From: Streptomyces exfoliatus
GTDB taxonomy: Bacteria > Actinomycetota > Actinomycetes > Streptomycetales > Streptomycetaceae
NCBI RefSeq assembly: GCF_000725545.1
Contig: NZ_JNZP01000029.1
Span: 124,001 to 188,000, forward strand
DNA: 64,000 nt
Reading direction: 5' to 3'
Shown here: positions 33,629-43,120 of the stretch, one piece after another
Layout of the letters: every line of letters begins with the position of its first letter
Position numbering within the stretch: the first letter of the stretch is position 1
The notes under the pieces: model-generated
What the model saw: the letters and a program-made list of their open reading frames with translations, nothing else
Databases searched by the model: none
What the model was told of the DNA's origin: nothing
Program-made: the position numbers and the translations under genes

Positions 33629-34624
33629 ATGGCACAGACGACCACGGGAATCACCACGGGGGCCTTGGCCCGACGCCTGGGGGTGTCGCCGACCACCGTT
33701 CGTTCCTGGGAGCAGCGCTACGGCATCGGGCCGGCCATCCGCGCGGATGGCAAACACCGGCGCTGGTCCCCCACCGACGTCGCGATGCTCGAGGACATGT
33801 GCCGTCTCACCGCCTCGGGAATTCCCCCGGCGGAAGCCGCTCGGGCCGCCCGGAGCGACCGCCGGGAACCCGCCGGCACGGACCTGGAGCTCCTCGCCCC
33901 GTCCGCGTCCGACGCCGATCCTTCCTCGCGCAGCAGGCCGGTCGGAGGCGGCGGACTGCCTCTGGGGGACGTACGCCTGGAGTGCCGGGGGCTGGCCCGG
34001 GCGGCAGTCCGGCTGGACGCCCCGGCGATGGAGGGGCTGCTGAAGCGGGTGATCTCCGACTACGGCCTCGTGACCGCCTGGGAAGAGGTGATGGCTCCCA
34101 CCCTGCACGCCGTCGGCCGTAAATGGGAATCCTCGGACGACCGCTACGTCGAAGTCGAGCATCTGCTGTCCTGGCAGGTCTCGACCGCCCTTCGCCGCGC
34201 CGCCATCGCTTCCGTGGGGAAGCCGAGGCCTCCGGTGCTGCTTGCGTGCGTGCCCGCAGAGCCCCATACGCTTCCGCTCGAAGCACTTGCCGCAGGCCTG
34301 TCCGAGCGGGGTCTCGGGACCCGTATGTTCGGAGGCTCCGTCCCCGCGGAGGCGCTGGATTCGGCGGTGCGCAGGTGCGGACCTGCTGCGGTCGTGCTGT
34401 GGTCTCAAGCGCGTTCGACGGCGAGCCACGCACTGGCACGCCACCTGGCGGGCGTGACGTTCGGTCTGCGCGGTGCCCGGACAGCGCCGCTGGTGTTGCT
34501 GGCGGGCCCCGGCTGGGCGGGCCGGACCCCCGACTCCGGCATGCTGCGGCCCCGGAGTCTGCGGGAGGCTCTCGACGCCATTGCCCGTATCTACGGCGAG
34601 CCCGTGCCGGGATCGGAACGCTGA
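33629..34624 (+). CDS. MerR-family regulator with cobalamin-binding-like C-terminal domain (LitR/CarH type)
   Basis: A 331-residue protein. A MerR HTH occupies about 8-75 (ITTGALARRLGVSPTTVRSW). A helical cap domain contains WESSDDRYVEVEH, like the W-x9-EH motif of CarH/LitR light sensors. A Rossmann-like domain (about 195-325) has the segment VPAEPHTLPLEALAAGL, where CarH has DxHxxG; the His is kept but Asp and Gly are changed to Glu and Pro. It may bind B12 differently or have lost photosensing. AAGGGG precedes ATG at 33629. No carotenoid or photolyase genes adjoin it, unlike classical litR loci. Confidence 0.8.
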   Translation: MAQTTTGITTGALARRLGVSPTTVRSWEQRYGIGPAIRADGKHRRWSPTDVAMLEDMCRLTASGIPPAEAARAARSDRREPAGTDLELLAPSASDADPSSRSRPVGGGGLPLGDVRLECRGLARAAVRLDAPAMEGLLKRVISDYGLVTAWEEVMAPTLHAVGRKWESSDDRYVEVEHLLSWQVSTALRRAAIASVGKPRPPVLLACVPAEPHTLPLEALAAGLSERGLGTRMFGGSVPAEALDSAVRRCGPAAVVLWSQARSTASHALARHLAGVTFGLRGARTAPLVLLAGPGWAGRTPDSGMLRPRSLREALDAIARIYGEPVPGSER

Positions 34625-34728
34625 TCCGTCGCCCCCGAACGGAACCCCTCGGCACGGACCGCTCGCCTACGTCCGTCCGGCACGGGGTTCAGCGTACGCA
34701 TGGCGCAGGCTTCCCGGGCAGCGAACCG

Positions 34729-35436
34729 TCAGCCTGTACCCGCGAAGGGGACCGCCGTGACGACGAGGTTGCGCAGATAGCCGCCCTTGTCAGGGTCGTA
34801 CGGTGAGGCGCAGGTGATCAAGGTGAGGACAGGTGGGCCTGATCTGGCGAAAGCGGACGCGGGCAGCTCGCTCTTGTCGACTGTTTCGCGGGACGTGATG
34901 CGGTACGAGACAGGAGGCGCGTTGTCGCGTCGCACCAGCACCGTGTCATCGGCGCGGACGTCGAAGAGGGCGCCGAATTCGCCCAGGTCTCCCGAACGGG
35001 AGTCGACATGCCCCATCAGTACGGCCGAGCCGGAGGCCTCTCCCGGAGCGGGGCCGAAGCGGTACCAGCCGGCCAGTCCGGGATCGGCGGGAACCTGGGC
35101 GCTCCCGTCCTGACCGACCCCGACCGGTGTGACGGAGGCGTCGAGGCCGACGCGCGGGATCTCGATGCGTAGCGGGCGAGCAGGTTCTCCGAGTGACTTC
35201 TCGGCCCGTGCGGGTGCGGGACCGAGTGAGACGGAGGCGTGACCCGGGGACGCCTCCGGCCTGGGCTCGGAGGCGGAGAGTGACGTCCGGGCCGGGATGT
35301 CCGGGGCAGCCCGGGCGGACGGCTGGAGTGCCACTCCGACCGCCAGCGCGGCCGTTCCGGAGGCGGCCAGCACTGCGACTGCGACGCAGTACGCCGGACG
35401 CCTTCGGGACGGTGCGGCCCTGCGTTCTTCAGGCAC
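34729..35436 (-). CDS. Class F (actinobacterial) sortase
   Basis: A 235-residue protein. GTG at 35436 overlaps the DUF4397 stop by 8 bp and is preferred to longer starts inside that gene. A single N-terminal helix anchors it (YCVAVAVLAASGTAALAVGVA), followed by a Pro/Ser-rich spacer and the sortase beta-barrel with catalytic His in LMGHVDS, Cys in LTLITCASP and Arg near YLRNLVV. Sortases cleave cell-wall sorting signals and join proteins to the envelope. It pairs with a DUF4397 protein, a common Streptomyces arrangement. Confidence 0.87.
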   Translation of the reverse strand: MPEERRAAPSRRRPAYCVAVAVLAASGTAALAVGVALQPSARAAPDIPARTSLSASEPRPEASPGHASVSLGPAPARAEKSLGEPARPLRIEIPRVGLDASVTPVGVGQDGSAQVPADPGLAGWYRFGPAPGEASGSAVLMGHVDSRSGDLGEFGALFDVRADDTVLVRRDNAPPVSYRITSRETVDKSELPASAFARSGPPVLTLITCASPYDPDKGGYLRNLVVTAVPFAGTG

Positions 35437-36247
35437 GGGAGCGTGCCACCACACGACGAGCCGTGAGGGCGCCGGCGAGCGCGAGCAGTCCGGTTCCGGC
35501 GGAGAGGGCGATCCAGGCACCGGAGTTGTTCGGCTGACCGAGTCCGGCGGCCACCGCGGAGGGTGCGCCGTGCATGCCGGTCAGAGTCTGGACCTTGAGC
35601 GCGAGGTTCTTGTCCGCGGCACTGCCCCAGGCGTAGACGACGTTCGTCGTGCCTTCCTTCAGGTCGAGGTCGGCCGGGCCGATCACGACGTCGTCGCTCC
35701 CGGCGAGGACGACGTCGGCCGAGACGGTGCCGGCGGGCAGTTCAGCGGTGGCCTCCTTGGGGTTCTCGAGTGCCTTGAACACGGGCTGGCCTTGTGCCCT
35801 GACGTCCACGGCGGGTGCGGCAGCGACGTGGCGCACGGTCAGCCGGGTCTCCCCCGCGGGGATCTTCGAGGTGTCGTTGACGAATGCGGCGAGCTGGGGC
35901 TTGCCATCGGCCGACAGGTGCGCGACGACGGTCGCGTTCGCGCCCGCGGGGACTTCCACGGTCTTCTGGATCGAGGGAGTCCCCTTGGGGTCGGCTCCGG
36001 CCGGGAAGACCTTCAGGTCGTAGCTCCCCGCAGGGAGTTCCTGGGGGTCGGTCAGGGTGCCCGGCTTGAAGTCCGGGAGGAGTTCGTCACCGTTGGCGTA
36101 CACGTCGACAGTCAGTCCGGGCACGGCGTGCAGGACGGACACCGTGGCCTTGTCCTCGTCGGCGGCGGAGGCGGGCAGCGCAGCGCTCAGGGCGATGGCG
36201 CATGTTCCGAGGGTGGCTGCCACCAGGGTGGGGGTCCGGGGATTCAT
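35429..36247 (-). CDS. DUF4397 secreted envelope protein
   Basis: A 272-residue protein with ATG at 36247 after AAGGA. The signal peptide ends near ASA (about residue 28). Two DUF4397 beta-sandwich repeats follow (VSVLHAVPGLTVDVYANGD and VRHVAAAPAVDVRAQGQ). The C-terminus is a hydrophobic helix (about 240-262) then RRVVARSRA, the layout of a sorting signal, although no LPxTG or LAxTG precedes it; GQPNNSG is in that position. It is coupled to the class F sortase and is its likely substrate or partner. Confidence 0.85.
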   Translation of the reverse strand: MNPRTPTLVAATLGTCAIALSAALPASAADEDKATVSVLHAVPGLTVDVYANGDELLPDFKPGTLTDPQELPAGSYDLKVFPAGADPKGTPSIQKTVEVPAGANATVVAHLSADGKPQLAAFVNDTSKIPAGETRLTVRHVAAAPAVDVRAQGQPVFKALENPKEATAELPAGTVSADVVLAGSDDVVIGPADLDLKEGTTNVVYAWGSAADKNLALKVQTLTGMHGAPSAVAAGLGQPNNSGAWIALSAGTGLLALAGALTARRVVARSRA

Positions 36248-36716
36248 CTCTGATTCCTTTCGAACCATTCACTCCGTGCGAGTGAGCGGATACCTGAGCT
36301 TCGCCGCGCGACCAGGGGCGGGATGCAGATTTACCCGCCCGGGTCTTTTCGACGCAATATCAATGCGTATTGCCGCAGCGCTTCGATTCGACGGACCGTG
36401 TGAGGGACGGTGCATTCTCGTGCCATAGGAGCAAGCCATGGTCTCCGCTCGATGTTCGGAGTCGACTCAAGGTCGCCGACAGGCGCCGCACGCGACCAGC
36501 ACCCGGGCAACGTGGACGGCTGAGCGTTCCATGATGCTCGACGGGTCGGCAGCAGAGCCTTCGAGAGTCATATCAGGCGGGCCCTGCACGCCCTTCGGCG
36601 TTGCATGGAACCACCTGCCTGAAGCACGCGCGCCGTACGGGTCAAAGTCGCATCCAACGACGCGAAATCGCCATAAGCCGTGACGAACCGTACCCATGAG
36701 CTGCCAAGGAGATCCG
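36248..36716. other. Noncoding region upstream of DUF4397 gene
   Basis: About 470 bp with no convincing gene on either strand. The AT-rich patch around 36330-36380 may hold the DUF4397 promoter. Short frames here lack RBS and family-like sequence. AAGGAG at 36706-36712 belongs to the next small gene. Confidence 0.5.
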
Positions 36717-36926
36717 ATGGCCTTCATCGAGACACACACACCCGGCGCGTACACCCCCAGGGCCGGCCTCTACGAGTGCGACTGCGCCGGGGGGCACCTC
36801 TGGCGGATCGACCTGGCCGGTCATCTCTTCCCTCCGTTCCCACCTGGTTGTTCCGCGGAGCGCTGGCGGGCGAAAGAGGGCGGCGCCATGACCTCCACTG
36901 CTCCCGAGGGCAGCCCTCGGCCATGA
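36717..36926 (+). CDS. Small zinc-ribbon-like protein
   Basis: A 69-residue protein, MAFIETHTPGAYTPRAGLYE..., with AAGGAG five bases before ATG at 36717. The core YECDCAGGHLWRIDLAGHLF followed by PPFPPGC resembles small zinc-ribbon proteins of the form YxCxxCGxxxxLxxGxxFPPCxxC; here the first pair is CDC and a Pro replaces one late Cys. Function unknown. Confidence 0.6.
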   Translation: MAFIETHTPGAYTPRAGLYECDCAGGHLWRIDLAGHLFPPFPPGCSAERWRAKEGGAMTSTAPEGSPRP

Positions 36927-36980
36927 AGGCGAGGAACTCGGTGACGAACGAGAGGAAACGACAACTCCTTCACCGAGCGC

Positions 36981-37241
36981 GTGGCATCCGCGACTCCGGC
37001 GCTGATCCTGTCCTTCTCCAGCGACCGGTTCTCCCTAGCCCACGATGCCGAGCGCGCACGGCCGGCCACGTGTCTGAACCCGGCGACGCTGACCGAGGGC
37101 GACACGGGTACGGCTGTGCGCCGTCTCCTCGCACACGTCGAGGGCCTGCCGCGCTGGTCCGAGGCGCTCCGTCGCCGTGGGCCGCACTGGACTGCCGACC
37201 GCTTGCTGGACGCCATGGAGTCACCTGCCAGGCCCCGGTGA
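36981..37241 (+). CDS. Possible small hypothetical protein
   Basis: An 86-codon frame from GTG 36981, ASATPALILSFSSDRFSL... with an acidic/basic C-terminal half (GTAVRRLLAHVEGLPRWSEA). RBS is weak. Codon use fits Streptomyces, but no homolog is recognised and it may be spurious. Confidence 0.3.
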   Translation: MASATPALILSFSSDRFSLAHDAERARPATCLNPATLTEGDTGTAVRRLLAHVEGLPRWSEALRRRGPHWTADRLLDAMESPARPR

Positions 37242-37319
37242 CGACAGCACGACGGCACCGGCCATCGCCCTCAGCGCACCTCTGCTCCCCCTCGCCCGGA
37301 GCCGTGCCTCATTGCCCCC

Positions 37320-37955
37320 TCATCGAAGGAATCCGGAGCCCCGTCGATGGGTCGAGTGGATGAGGACGAAGACCAGGCCAGCCAGGTCTGCCGCTCCGGC
37401 GTCGTCGTCCGCACAGCGCGTGGTCCGCAACGGGCCGACCTGGTCCAGTCGAACCCCCTGCAACTCCAGAACGTAGGCGAGGGTGAGCATGGCGAGGCGA
37501 GCGTTGCCATCCGGGAAGGGATGGAAGAAGGCCACGTCCAGGTAGGCCCTGGCCGCGCGGGAGGCCAGAGGGACTCGCGGGTCGGTGCTGTCCCGCAGAC
37601 GCAGCTCAAAGTCGCGCTGGGTGTGGGGCGTCAGTGCGTAGCGTTCCCGGCCGCCCTTGGCGAAGGCGTCGCCTTGCCGGAACTGGACCTCGGGGATGCC
37701 GAGGAGCAGCTGCTGCCATCCCGTCAGAAGTGCGCACGTGAGGGGGCGCCTACGAGAAGCGTCTACGCGTGACTGAGCCATGGCCTCGGACAGTCGGCGG
37801 CTTCGAGCGGGATCCGAGGAACGGTCCCCCTCACCGCACCAGCTCAGGAGGCCGTCCACGACGGGCTCGACGGGGGCCGGCACCTCACCGGCCGCGGACG
37901 TCCAGTCGATCTGGTTCCTGACCTGGATCCAGGCGGCCAGGGCATCAGCGCTCAC
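37320..37955 (-). CDS. Fic-domain protein (AMPylase/Doc-like)
   Basis: A 211-residue protein with the Fic signature HPFPDGNAR (H145; canonical HPFxxGN-G/K-R, so the last Gly is Ala here). The N-terminal helices (about 1-60) contain no obvious inhibitory (S/T)xxxE(G/N) motif. Fic enzymes transfer AMP or phosphate to target proteins and often act as toxins. The start overlaps the stop of the upstream frame by 11 bp, as in toxin-antitoxin pairs. That upstream gene is frameshifted. Confidence 0.8.
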   Translation of the reverse strand: MSADALAAWIQVRNQIDWTSAAGEVPAPVEPVVDGLLSWCGEGDRSSDPARSRRLSEAMAQSRVDASRRRPLTCALLTGWQQLLLGIPEVQFRQGDAFAKGGRERYALTPHTQRDFELRLRDSTDPRVPLASRAARAYLDVAFFHPFPDGNARLAMLTLAYVLELQGVRLDQVGPLRTTRCADDDAGAADLAGLVFVLIHSTHRRGSGFLR

Positions 37956-38609
37956 GGTAGGGCCGCACTCCGGTCAGATCTGCGGCGAGATCCTCTCCCA
38001 CTGCGTCGATCAGGGTCTGCGGCGGCACGGTCCAGCTCTTGAAGCGTCCGCCGATCGCGGTGTCGACCATGTTCTTCGCATCGTCCGCCCCCATGCCAGT
38101 GGAAGAGAGGAACCACGTCAGCACCTTGTGGCAGAGCCGTACCAGCCGCATTCCGCACTCGTCCGGTCCACGACCACGGTCACGAGTCGGCTGGCCGCCC
38201 GTTCCAGGTGCCAGCCGCGGTCCTCGGCATCCGTTCCGTCGGGCGGAGCCAGTAGCTCGAACCGGTCCGCCAGCTCCTCCAGCCAGTCGCGCCACTCCAG
38301 CAGCGACGCGACCACGTTGGCGGCCGTCACTTCAGGCTCGCCTACGGAATGGGAGGTGCAGCACCAGCTCGTGACGACGCCGCCACCACCGCCCTCACCG
38401 ACCGCCCAATCCCGTCCGCAGGCCCACCTGCCGTATCGTGCGGCCAGAAGGGCCGTGACCTCGCTGGTGAAGCGCCTCTTCTCTTCCCACCCGGCACCGT
38501 TCACAGGAACCATCGAGGCGATCACCGTGGTGATCTCGGACGCCTCCGAACGCAAGTTTCTGGCGCCGTCCATGTCCTGCCGGGGCACAGTGCGACGCTG
38601 CCCATCCAC
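37945..38609 (-). pseudogene. Frameshifted partner gene of the Fic protein
   Basis: One frame from ATG 38609 (GGAGCAGGTGG upstream) gives MDGQRRTVPRQDMDG... ending VDRTSAECGWYGSATRC and a stop at 38118. The adjacent frame continues without homology break as CHKVLTWFLSSTGMGADDAK... to RPYRER, stopping at 37945 inside the Fic start. A single-base change near 38125-38140 (WYG followed by CHKVL) would join them into about 220 residues. It could be a real disruption, a sequencing error, or programmed. No known domain is recognised; position suggests the Fic antitoxin or regulator. Confidence 0.65.
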
Positions 38610-38743
38610 CTGCTCCGGCGGAGCGGACGTCGGCGGGCGGTTCCGCGTGGAGAGCCGGGTCAGGCGCGACGGTGAGCCCGGTGATCACTGTGACGGGGCC
38701 GGCCTTTGAGGGTGCAGGCCCGCGTGCCGGGCGGCGACGACGG

Positions 38744-40033
38744 CTACTTCGGCGCGATGTCGATGCGCAGGCCGATCAGGGTCTGCGGATTGTCGGCGGT
38801 GTCGGACCAGGCCGTGAAGCCACGCGGCTCGGTGAAGGTGACGGTGAAGCCGGGCTGGGTCTCGTACGTCGTCGCCGTGGCCCGGGTCTGGAGACGGGCG
38901 GCGAGTTCACGGGCGGTGGTCCGAAACGCGTAGGGCCTGCCGTCAGGGTTGGCGGGCGAGTGGAAGACGTCGCTGTTGGCCGGCACCGGGGTGGTGTCGC
39001 GTGGGATCAACAGCTTCTTGCCGGGCGCGGGAAGGGGGGTCCCGGTGCGGGCGGCGTAACGGTCGCCGTTGGTGAGGTAGGTGTAGTGGGCGTTGCGGAG
39101 GGACCAACCGGCCGTGGTGGTGCGCGTGTGCGCGTGGCGAAGGTCCAGGACGGCGACGCCGTTCGGCCCGAGGACGGACAGACGCTCGTCGGCGCTACCG
39201 GGGTCGTCGACGACGAGGGCGGTGTTCTCCTCCAGGGCGTAGACCCGGTCATGGTGCGTATCGCCGGCCAGTCGCAGGGCACGTCCCTCACGGCCGTAGG
39301 CGCCGGTGTGGGTGTCGATGAGCCCGGAGCGCAGGAAGCCGAATCCGCCTCGGGGTACGTACCCGAGGCGGGTCGCGTCGTCGAAGTAGCCGGGGCTGCT
39401 GCCGTCGCGGAGCGCCTCGTAGGACTCGCCGCCGCTGACCATGTCGGGTCCGGAGGCGATCTGGGCGCCGGCGGAGGATCCGGCGACGACGGCTCCCTGG
39501 GCCAGCTTGGCGCGGATGGCGGCGAGGACCTTGGAGTCGGCGTGCCTGTCACCGTTCAGGAGCGTGGTGACGTAGCGGTACTGGTCCCCGCCTCCGAAGA
39601 AGAAGCCGGTCATGGCGTTGACCTGGGCGACGACGCTGTCGGAGTCGGCGTTCGCGATGTGGTCGAGGTCGATGGGGACCCACTGCGCGTCGGCGGCACC
39701 GTGCTTCTTGAAGAGACTCGCGTAGTGGTTGCCGTTGCAGGCGGAGTTGCTGCACCGCTCGGGGTCGTCGGCGTCGGGATCCTGGCTTTCCGGCACGGAA
39801 GCGGCGGTGATCACGCCGATGCGCGCCTTCAGTCCGCCGGCGCGCTTGATGATCTCGCCGTAGACCTGTCTGTTGTCGTCCTTGAGCCCACCGCCCACCA
39901 GAACGAGCGAGCCGGGGTGCCGCGGGCCGACAGGGGTGGCCTGCGCCGCGGGAGTGGAGGCGAGGAGACCGAGTACGAGTGCGGTGCTGCCGGCAAGGAT
40001 GACGCGGCGTGCGGATACGGGGTGAGCGCGCAT
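38744..40033 (-). CDS. Secreted S51-family peptidase, cyanophycinase-like
   Basis: A 429-residue secreted protein with a signal peptide (MRAHPVSARRVILAGSTALV...AQA). The fold is class-I glutamine amidotransferase-like, with FFFGGGDQYRYV and the nucleophile elbow AGSSAGAQ (S187), then DTHTGAYGREGRAL, where cyanophycinases carry the His. Such enzymes cut beta-aspartyl-arginine or acidic isopeptide polymers. GGAGG lies four bases before ATG at 40033. It follows the M20 peptidase gene on the same strand with a 150-bp gap, so it probably belongs to the importer operon. A second S51-like gene lies at 44406. Confidence 0.85.
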   Translation of the reverse strand: MRAHPVSARRVILAGSTALVLGLLASTPAAQATPVGPRHPGSLVLVGGGLKDDNRQVYGEIIKRAGGLKARIGVITAASVPESQDPDADDPERCSNSACNGNHYASLFKKHGAADAQWVPIDLDHIANADSDSVVAQVNAMTGFFFGGGDQYRYVTTLLNGDRHADSKVLAAIRAKLAQGAVVAGSSAGAQIASGPDMVSGGESYEALRDGSSPGYFDDATRLGYVPRGGFGFLRSGLIDTHTGAYGREGRALRLAGDTHHDRVYALEENTALVVDDPGSADERLSVLGPNGVAVLDLRHAHTRTTTAGWSLRNAHYTYLTNGDRYAARTGTPLPAPGKKLLIPRDTTPVPANSDVFHSPANPDGRPYAFRTTARELAARLQTRATATTYETQPGFTVTFTEPRGFTAWSDTADNPQTLIGLRIDIAPK

Positions 40034-40183
40034 GATGCCTCCGTGGGCGGTGTGGGTGGGGTGTGACCAGGGCCCACGGCTGTCCGCCGGGGGGCCTGGT
40101 CGGTGCCCGGCAGGGCGACGGGAGAGACTGCCGGGGACGATGGCGGCACAGACGGCTCTGCTGGGCCCGGCTTGTCGCACGGG

Positions 40184-41398
40184 TCAGGAGTCGTTGCCGG
40201 CGCTGCCGAGCGAGGCGATCAGAGAGGCCAGCGTCGCGACACGGTGCGCGACGCTGGAGGTGTCGAGCCATTCGCCAGGGGTGTGGTCGGCCCCTCCCAC
40301 GGGGCCGAGGCCGTCGAGCGTGGGCACTCCCGAACCGGCGATGAGGTTGGCGTCGCCGACTCCTCCGGTGACGGCGGCTCCCAGCCGCACGCCGTAGGCG
40401 GACGCGGCCTTGCGTGCCGCTTCGAAGACCCTTCGCGAGGCGGGAGTGTCCTCCATCGGGGGGCACAGGTCGATCTGCTCGACCGTGACGGCGGTGCCGG
40501 GCACGGCGGGACAGGCGGCGGCCTGGACGATGGCCCGGGTGGCACGCCTCATGTCGACCGTGGTGGCGGCGCGGACTTCGACGTGCAGTTCGGCTTCGGC
40601 ACACACGATGTTGGGGCGGGTGCCGGCGCGGACGACTCCGACGTTGAGGGTGACGTCGTCCCAGTGTCCGTTGAGTCCTTGCAGTTCCACCGTGAGATGG
40701 GCGGCGGCGAGAGCGGCGTTGGCACCGCGTTCCGGCTCGATGCCGGCGTGCGCGGCACGGCCGGTGACCGTCAGCCGAAAGTCCGCGACGCCCTTGCGGG
40801 CGACCACGAGGTCACCGTTCTCACGGGCGCATTCGAGGCCGAGGCCGTAGTGCATGCCCTGCGCGGTCCTCTCGATGAGCGGCCTGCTGATCTGCGAGCC
40901 GATCTCCTCGTCGGGGGTGGCGAGGAAGACGAGCTCGCCGAAGTCCTGCGCGGAGACCTCGTGGAGGATTTCCAGGGCGGTGAGGCCGGCCAGAAGTCCG
41001 CCCTTGTCATCGCTGACGCCGGGACCGTAGGCGATGGCTCCGTTCATGTGGAACGGTCGGTCGGCCGCGGTGCCGTCGTCGAAGACGGTGTCCATGTGTG
41101 CGGCGAGGAGGATCCTGCGACCGTCCGCGGCGGGGTCGAGCCTGCCGCGCTTGCGCCCGATGACGGCGTCACCGGCTTGGTAGCGGTGGTCGGCCGGGAA
41201 GCGGACCCGCTCGACGTCGAATCCGATGCGGAGGAGGCGCCGCTGTACCCAGTCGGCGACCTTGTTGACGCCGTCCGGGCTGTAGGAGCCGGAGTCGATC
41301 GAGACGAGATCGCGAAGGTCCGTCAGGTACTGGGGGTGGCGAGCGCGTGCCAGGGTCAGCAGCTCCGCGCTGAGCAGCTGACGAGGGGGCGCGCTCAC
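40184..41398 (-). CDS. M20-family metallopeptidase, glutamate carboxypeptidase (CPG2) type
   Basis: A 404-residue cytoplasmic zinc peptidase. Metal ligands are visible in [20 protein letters not shown] and TPDEEIGS; the [15 protein letters not shown] dimerisation segment is characteristic of CPG2-like enzymes, which remove C-terminal acidic residues. The C-terminal His lies in [10 protein letters not shown]. It overlaps the ABC ATPase gene by ATGA, so it acts on what the importer brings in, probably acidic dipeptides. Confidence 0.88.
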   Translation of the reverse strand: MSAPPRQLLSAELLTLARARHPQYLTDLRDLVSIDSGSYSPDGVNKVADWVQRRLLRIGFDVERVRFPADHRYQAGDAVIGRKRGRLDPAADGRRILLAAHMDTVFDDGTAADRPFHMNGAIAYGPGVSDDKGGLLAGLTALEILHEVSAQDFGELVFLATPDEEIGSQISRPLIERTAQGMHYGLGLECARENGDLVVARKGVADFRLTVTGRAAHAGIEPERGANAALAAAHLTVELQGLNGHWDDVTLNVGVVRAGTRPNIVCAEAELHVEVRAATTVDMRRATRAIVQAAACPAVPGTAVTVEQIDLCPPMEDTPASRRVFEAARKAASAYGVRLGAAVTGGVGDANLIAGSGVPTLDGLGPVGGADHTPGEWLDTSSVAHRVATLASLIASLGSAGNDS

Positions 41399-42159
41399 AG
41401 GACTTTGGACAGGAAGGCGCGGGTACGCTCCTGCTCCGGGTCGACGAGTACCTGCCGCGGATCGCCCGCTTCCACGACGACACCCTGGTCCATGAAGACG
41501 GCGGTGTCGCCGACCTCGCGGGCGAAGCCGATCTCGTGGGTGACGACGACCATGGTCATGCCGTCCGCGGCAAGCCGGCGCATGACGTCCAGGACGTCGC
41601 CGACGAGCTCGGGGTCGAGTGCCGACGTGGGCTCGTCGAACAGCATGAGCTTGGGCTTCATCGCGAGGGCTCGTGCGATGGCCACGCGCTGCTGCTGACC
41701 GCCGGACAGCTGGGCCGGGTAATACCCCGCTCGGTCACCGAGGCCGACCTGCTCCAACAGTTGCCGCGCCTGTTCCCTGGCTGCCGCTCTCGGCACCCCG
41801 CCCACCTTGACCGGGGCTTCGATGACGTTGTCGAGCGCGGTCATATGGGGGAAGAGGTTGAAGCGCTGGAAGACCATGCCGATGTCGCGGCGGCGCTCGG
41901 CGACCTCCCGCTCGCGCAGCTCGTGCAGCTTGTTGCCGTGCTGCCGGTAGCCGACGAGCTCACCGTCGACGGTGAGCCTGCCGCCGTCGACCGTCTCCAG
42001 GTGGTTGATGCACCGCAGGAAGGTGGACTTCCCGGAGCCCGAGGGACCCAGGAGGCAGCACACCTGACCACGCTCGACCGTGAGATCGATCCCTTGGAGG
42101 ACCTCGAGCTTTCCGAAGTGCTTGCGCACGCCCTCGGCGCGCACCATGGGGGCGTTCAT
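41395..42159 (-). CDS. Polar amino-acid ABC transporter ATPase
   Basis: A 254-residue ATPase of the GlnQ/HisP family: Walker [11 protein letters not shown]-loop [12 protein letters not shown], signature LSGGQQQR, Walker [14 protein letters not shown]-loop THE. ATG at 42159 overlaps the permease stop by 4 bp. It powers uptake through the adjoining permease. Confidence 0.92.
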   Translation of the reverse strand: MNAPMVRAEGVRKHFGKLEVLQGIDLTVERGQVCCLLGPSGSGKSTFLRCINHLETVDGGRLTVDGELVGYRQHGNKLHELREREVAERRRDIGMVFQRFNLFPHMTALDNVIEAPVKVGGVPRAAAREQARQLLEQVGLGDRAGYYPAQLSGGQQQRVAIARALAMKPKLMLFDEPTSALDPELVGDVLDVMRRLAADGMTMVVVTHEIGFAREVGDTAVFMDQGVVVEAGDPRQVLVDPEQERTRAFLSKVL

Positions 42160-43118
42160 CGGCCCGTCTCCTTGTTCTTCCTGCCGGTCAACCCCGTGGC
42201 TCCTCCCAGCATCCGCTGCAGCGGGGACACGTGGCCGGCTTGGGCGGTGCCGCGTCCGTACCGGCGCTCCAGCCACGCCTGAGGAATGCCGAGCAGGGTG
42301 ACGAGCGCGAGGTACCAGAGGCTGGCGACGACCAGCATGGGGATGACCTGGTAGTTCTGCGCGTACACGTCCTGGATGTTGGACATGAGGTCGTGGGCGG
42401 AGATGACCGAGACGAGGGCGGTCATCTTGAGCATGTTGATGGTCTCGTTGCCCATCGGCGGGATGATGACGCGCATGGCCTGGGGCAGGACGATCCGTCG
42501 CATGGTGAGCGCGGGACGCATCCCCAGGGAGTGCGCGGCTTCGGCCTGTCCGTGGTCGACGGACTGGATGCCCGCGCGGACGATTTCGGAGGCGTAGGCC
42601 GCCTCGTTCAGGCCGAGCGCGAGCAGGGCCGCGACGGCGGGGGTGAGGAGGGAGTTCGTCTCGGCCTGGAGGAAGGTGATGTCGGTGAAGGGGACACCGA
42701 TCTTCACGTACTTGTACAGGGCTGCGGCGTATCCCCAGAAGATGATCTGGACGAGGAGCGGTGTGCCTCGGAACAGCCAGACGAAGGCGTTCGCGAGTCC
42801 GTAGAGCACGGGGCTCGTGGACAGCCGCATCACCGCGATGAGGGTTCCCAGGCCCAGGCCGAGGGCCATGGCGGCGGCGGTGAGCCAGAGGGTCGTGGCA
42901 AGCCCGTCGAAGATCAGGTCGGCGAAGAGGTACGTGGCGACGACGTCCCAGTGCAGGTTGTCGTTCTTCGCCAGTGAGCCGATCAGTCCGACGAGTGCCA
43001 TGATCGACGCTGTCGCGGCGATCCATCGTCCGTAGTTGCGGACGGGGACCACTTCGAGGTCCTGTACGGCCGCCTCGGGGGTGGATGTGGTCGTGAAGGA
43101 GGCAGTGGTGTCGGTCAT
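42156..43118 (-). CDS. Polar amino-acid ABC transporter permease
   Basis: A 320-residue HisMQ-type permease with five or six helices and the cytoplasmic loop [22 protein letters not shown] short cytoplasmic N-terminus precedes the first helix at about residue 32. It is the only permease in the operon, so it probably forms a homodimer. ATG at 43118 lies 2 bp after the binding-protein stop. Confidence 0.92.
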   Translation of the reverse strand: MTDTTASFTTTSTPEAAVQDLEVVPVRNYGRWIAATASIMALVGLIGSLAKNDNLHWDVVATYLFADLIFDGLATTLWLTAAAMALGLGLGTLIAVMRLSTSPVLYGLANAFVWLFRGTPLLVQIIFWGYAAALYKYVKIGVPFTDITFLQAETNSLLTPAVAALLALGLNEAAYASEIVRAGIQSVDHGQAEAAHSLGMRPALTMRRIVLPQAMRVIIPPMGNETINMLKMTALVSVISAHDLMSNIQDVYAQNYQVIPMLVVASLWYLALVTLLGIPQAWLERRYGRGTAQAGHVSPLQRMLGGATGLTGRKNKETGR

Positions 43119-43120
43119 CT

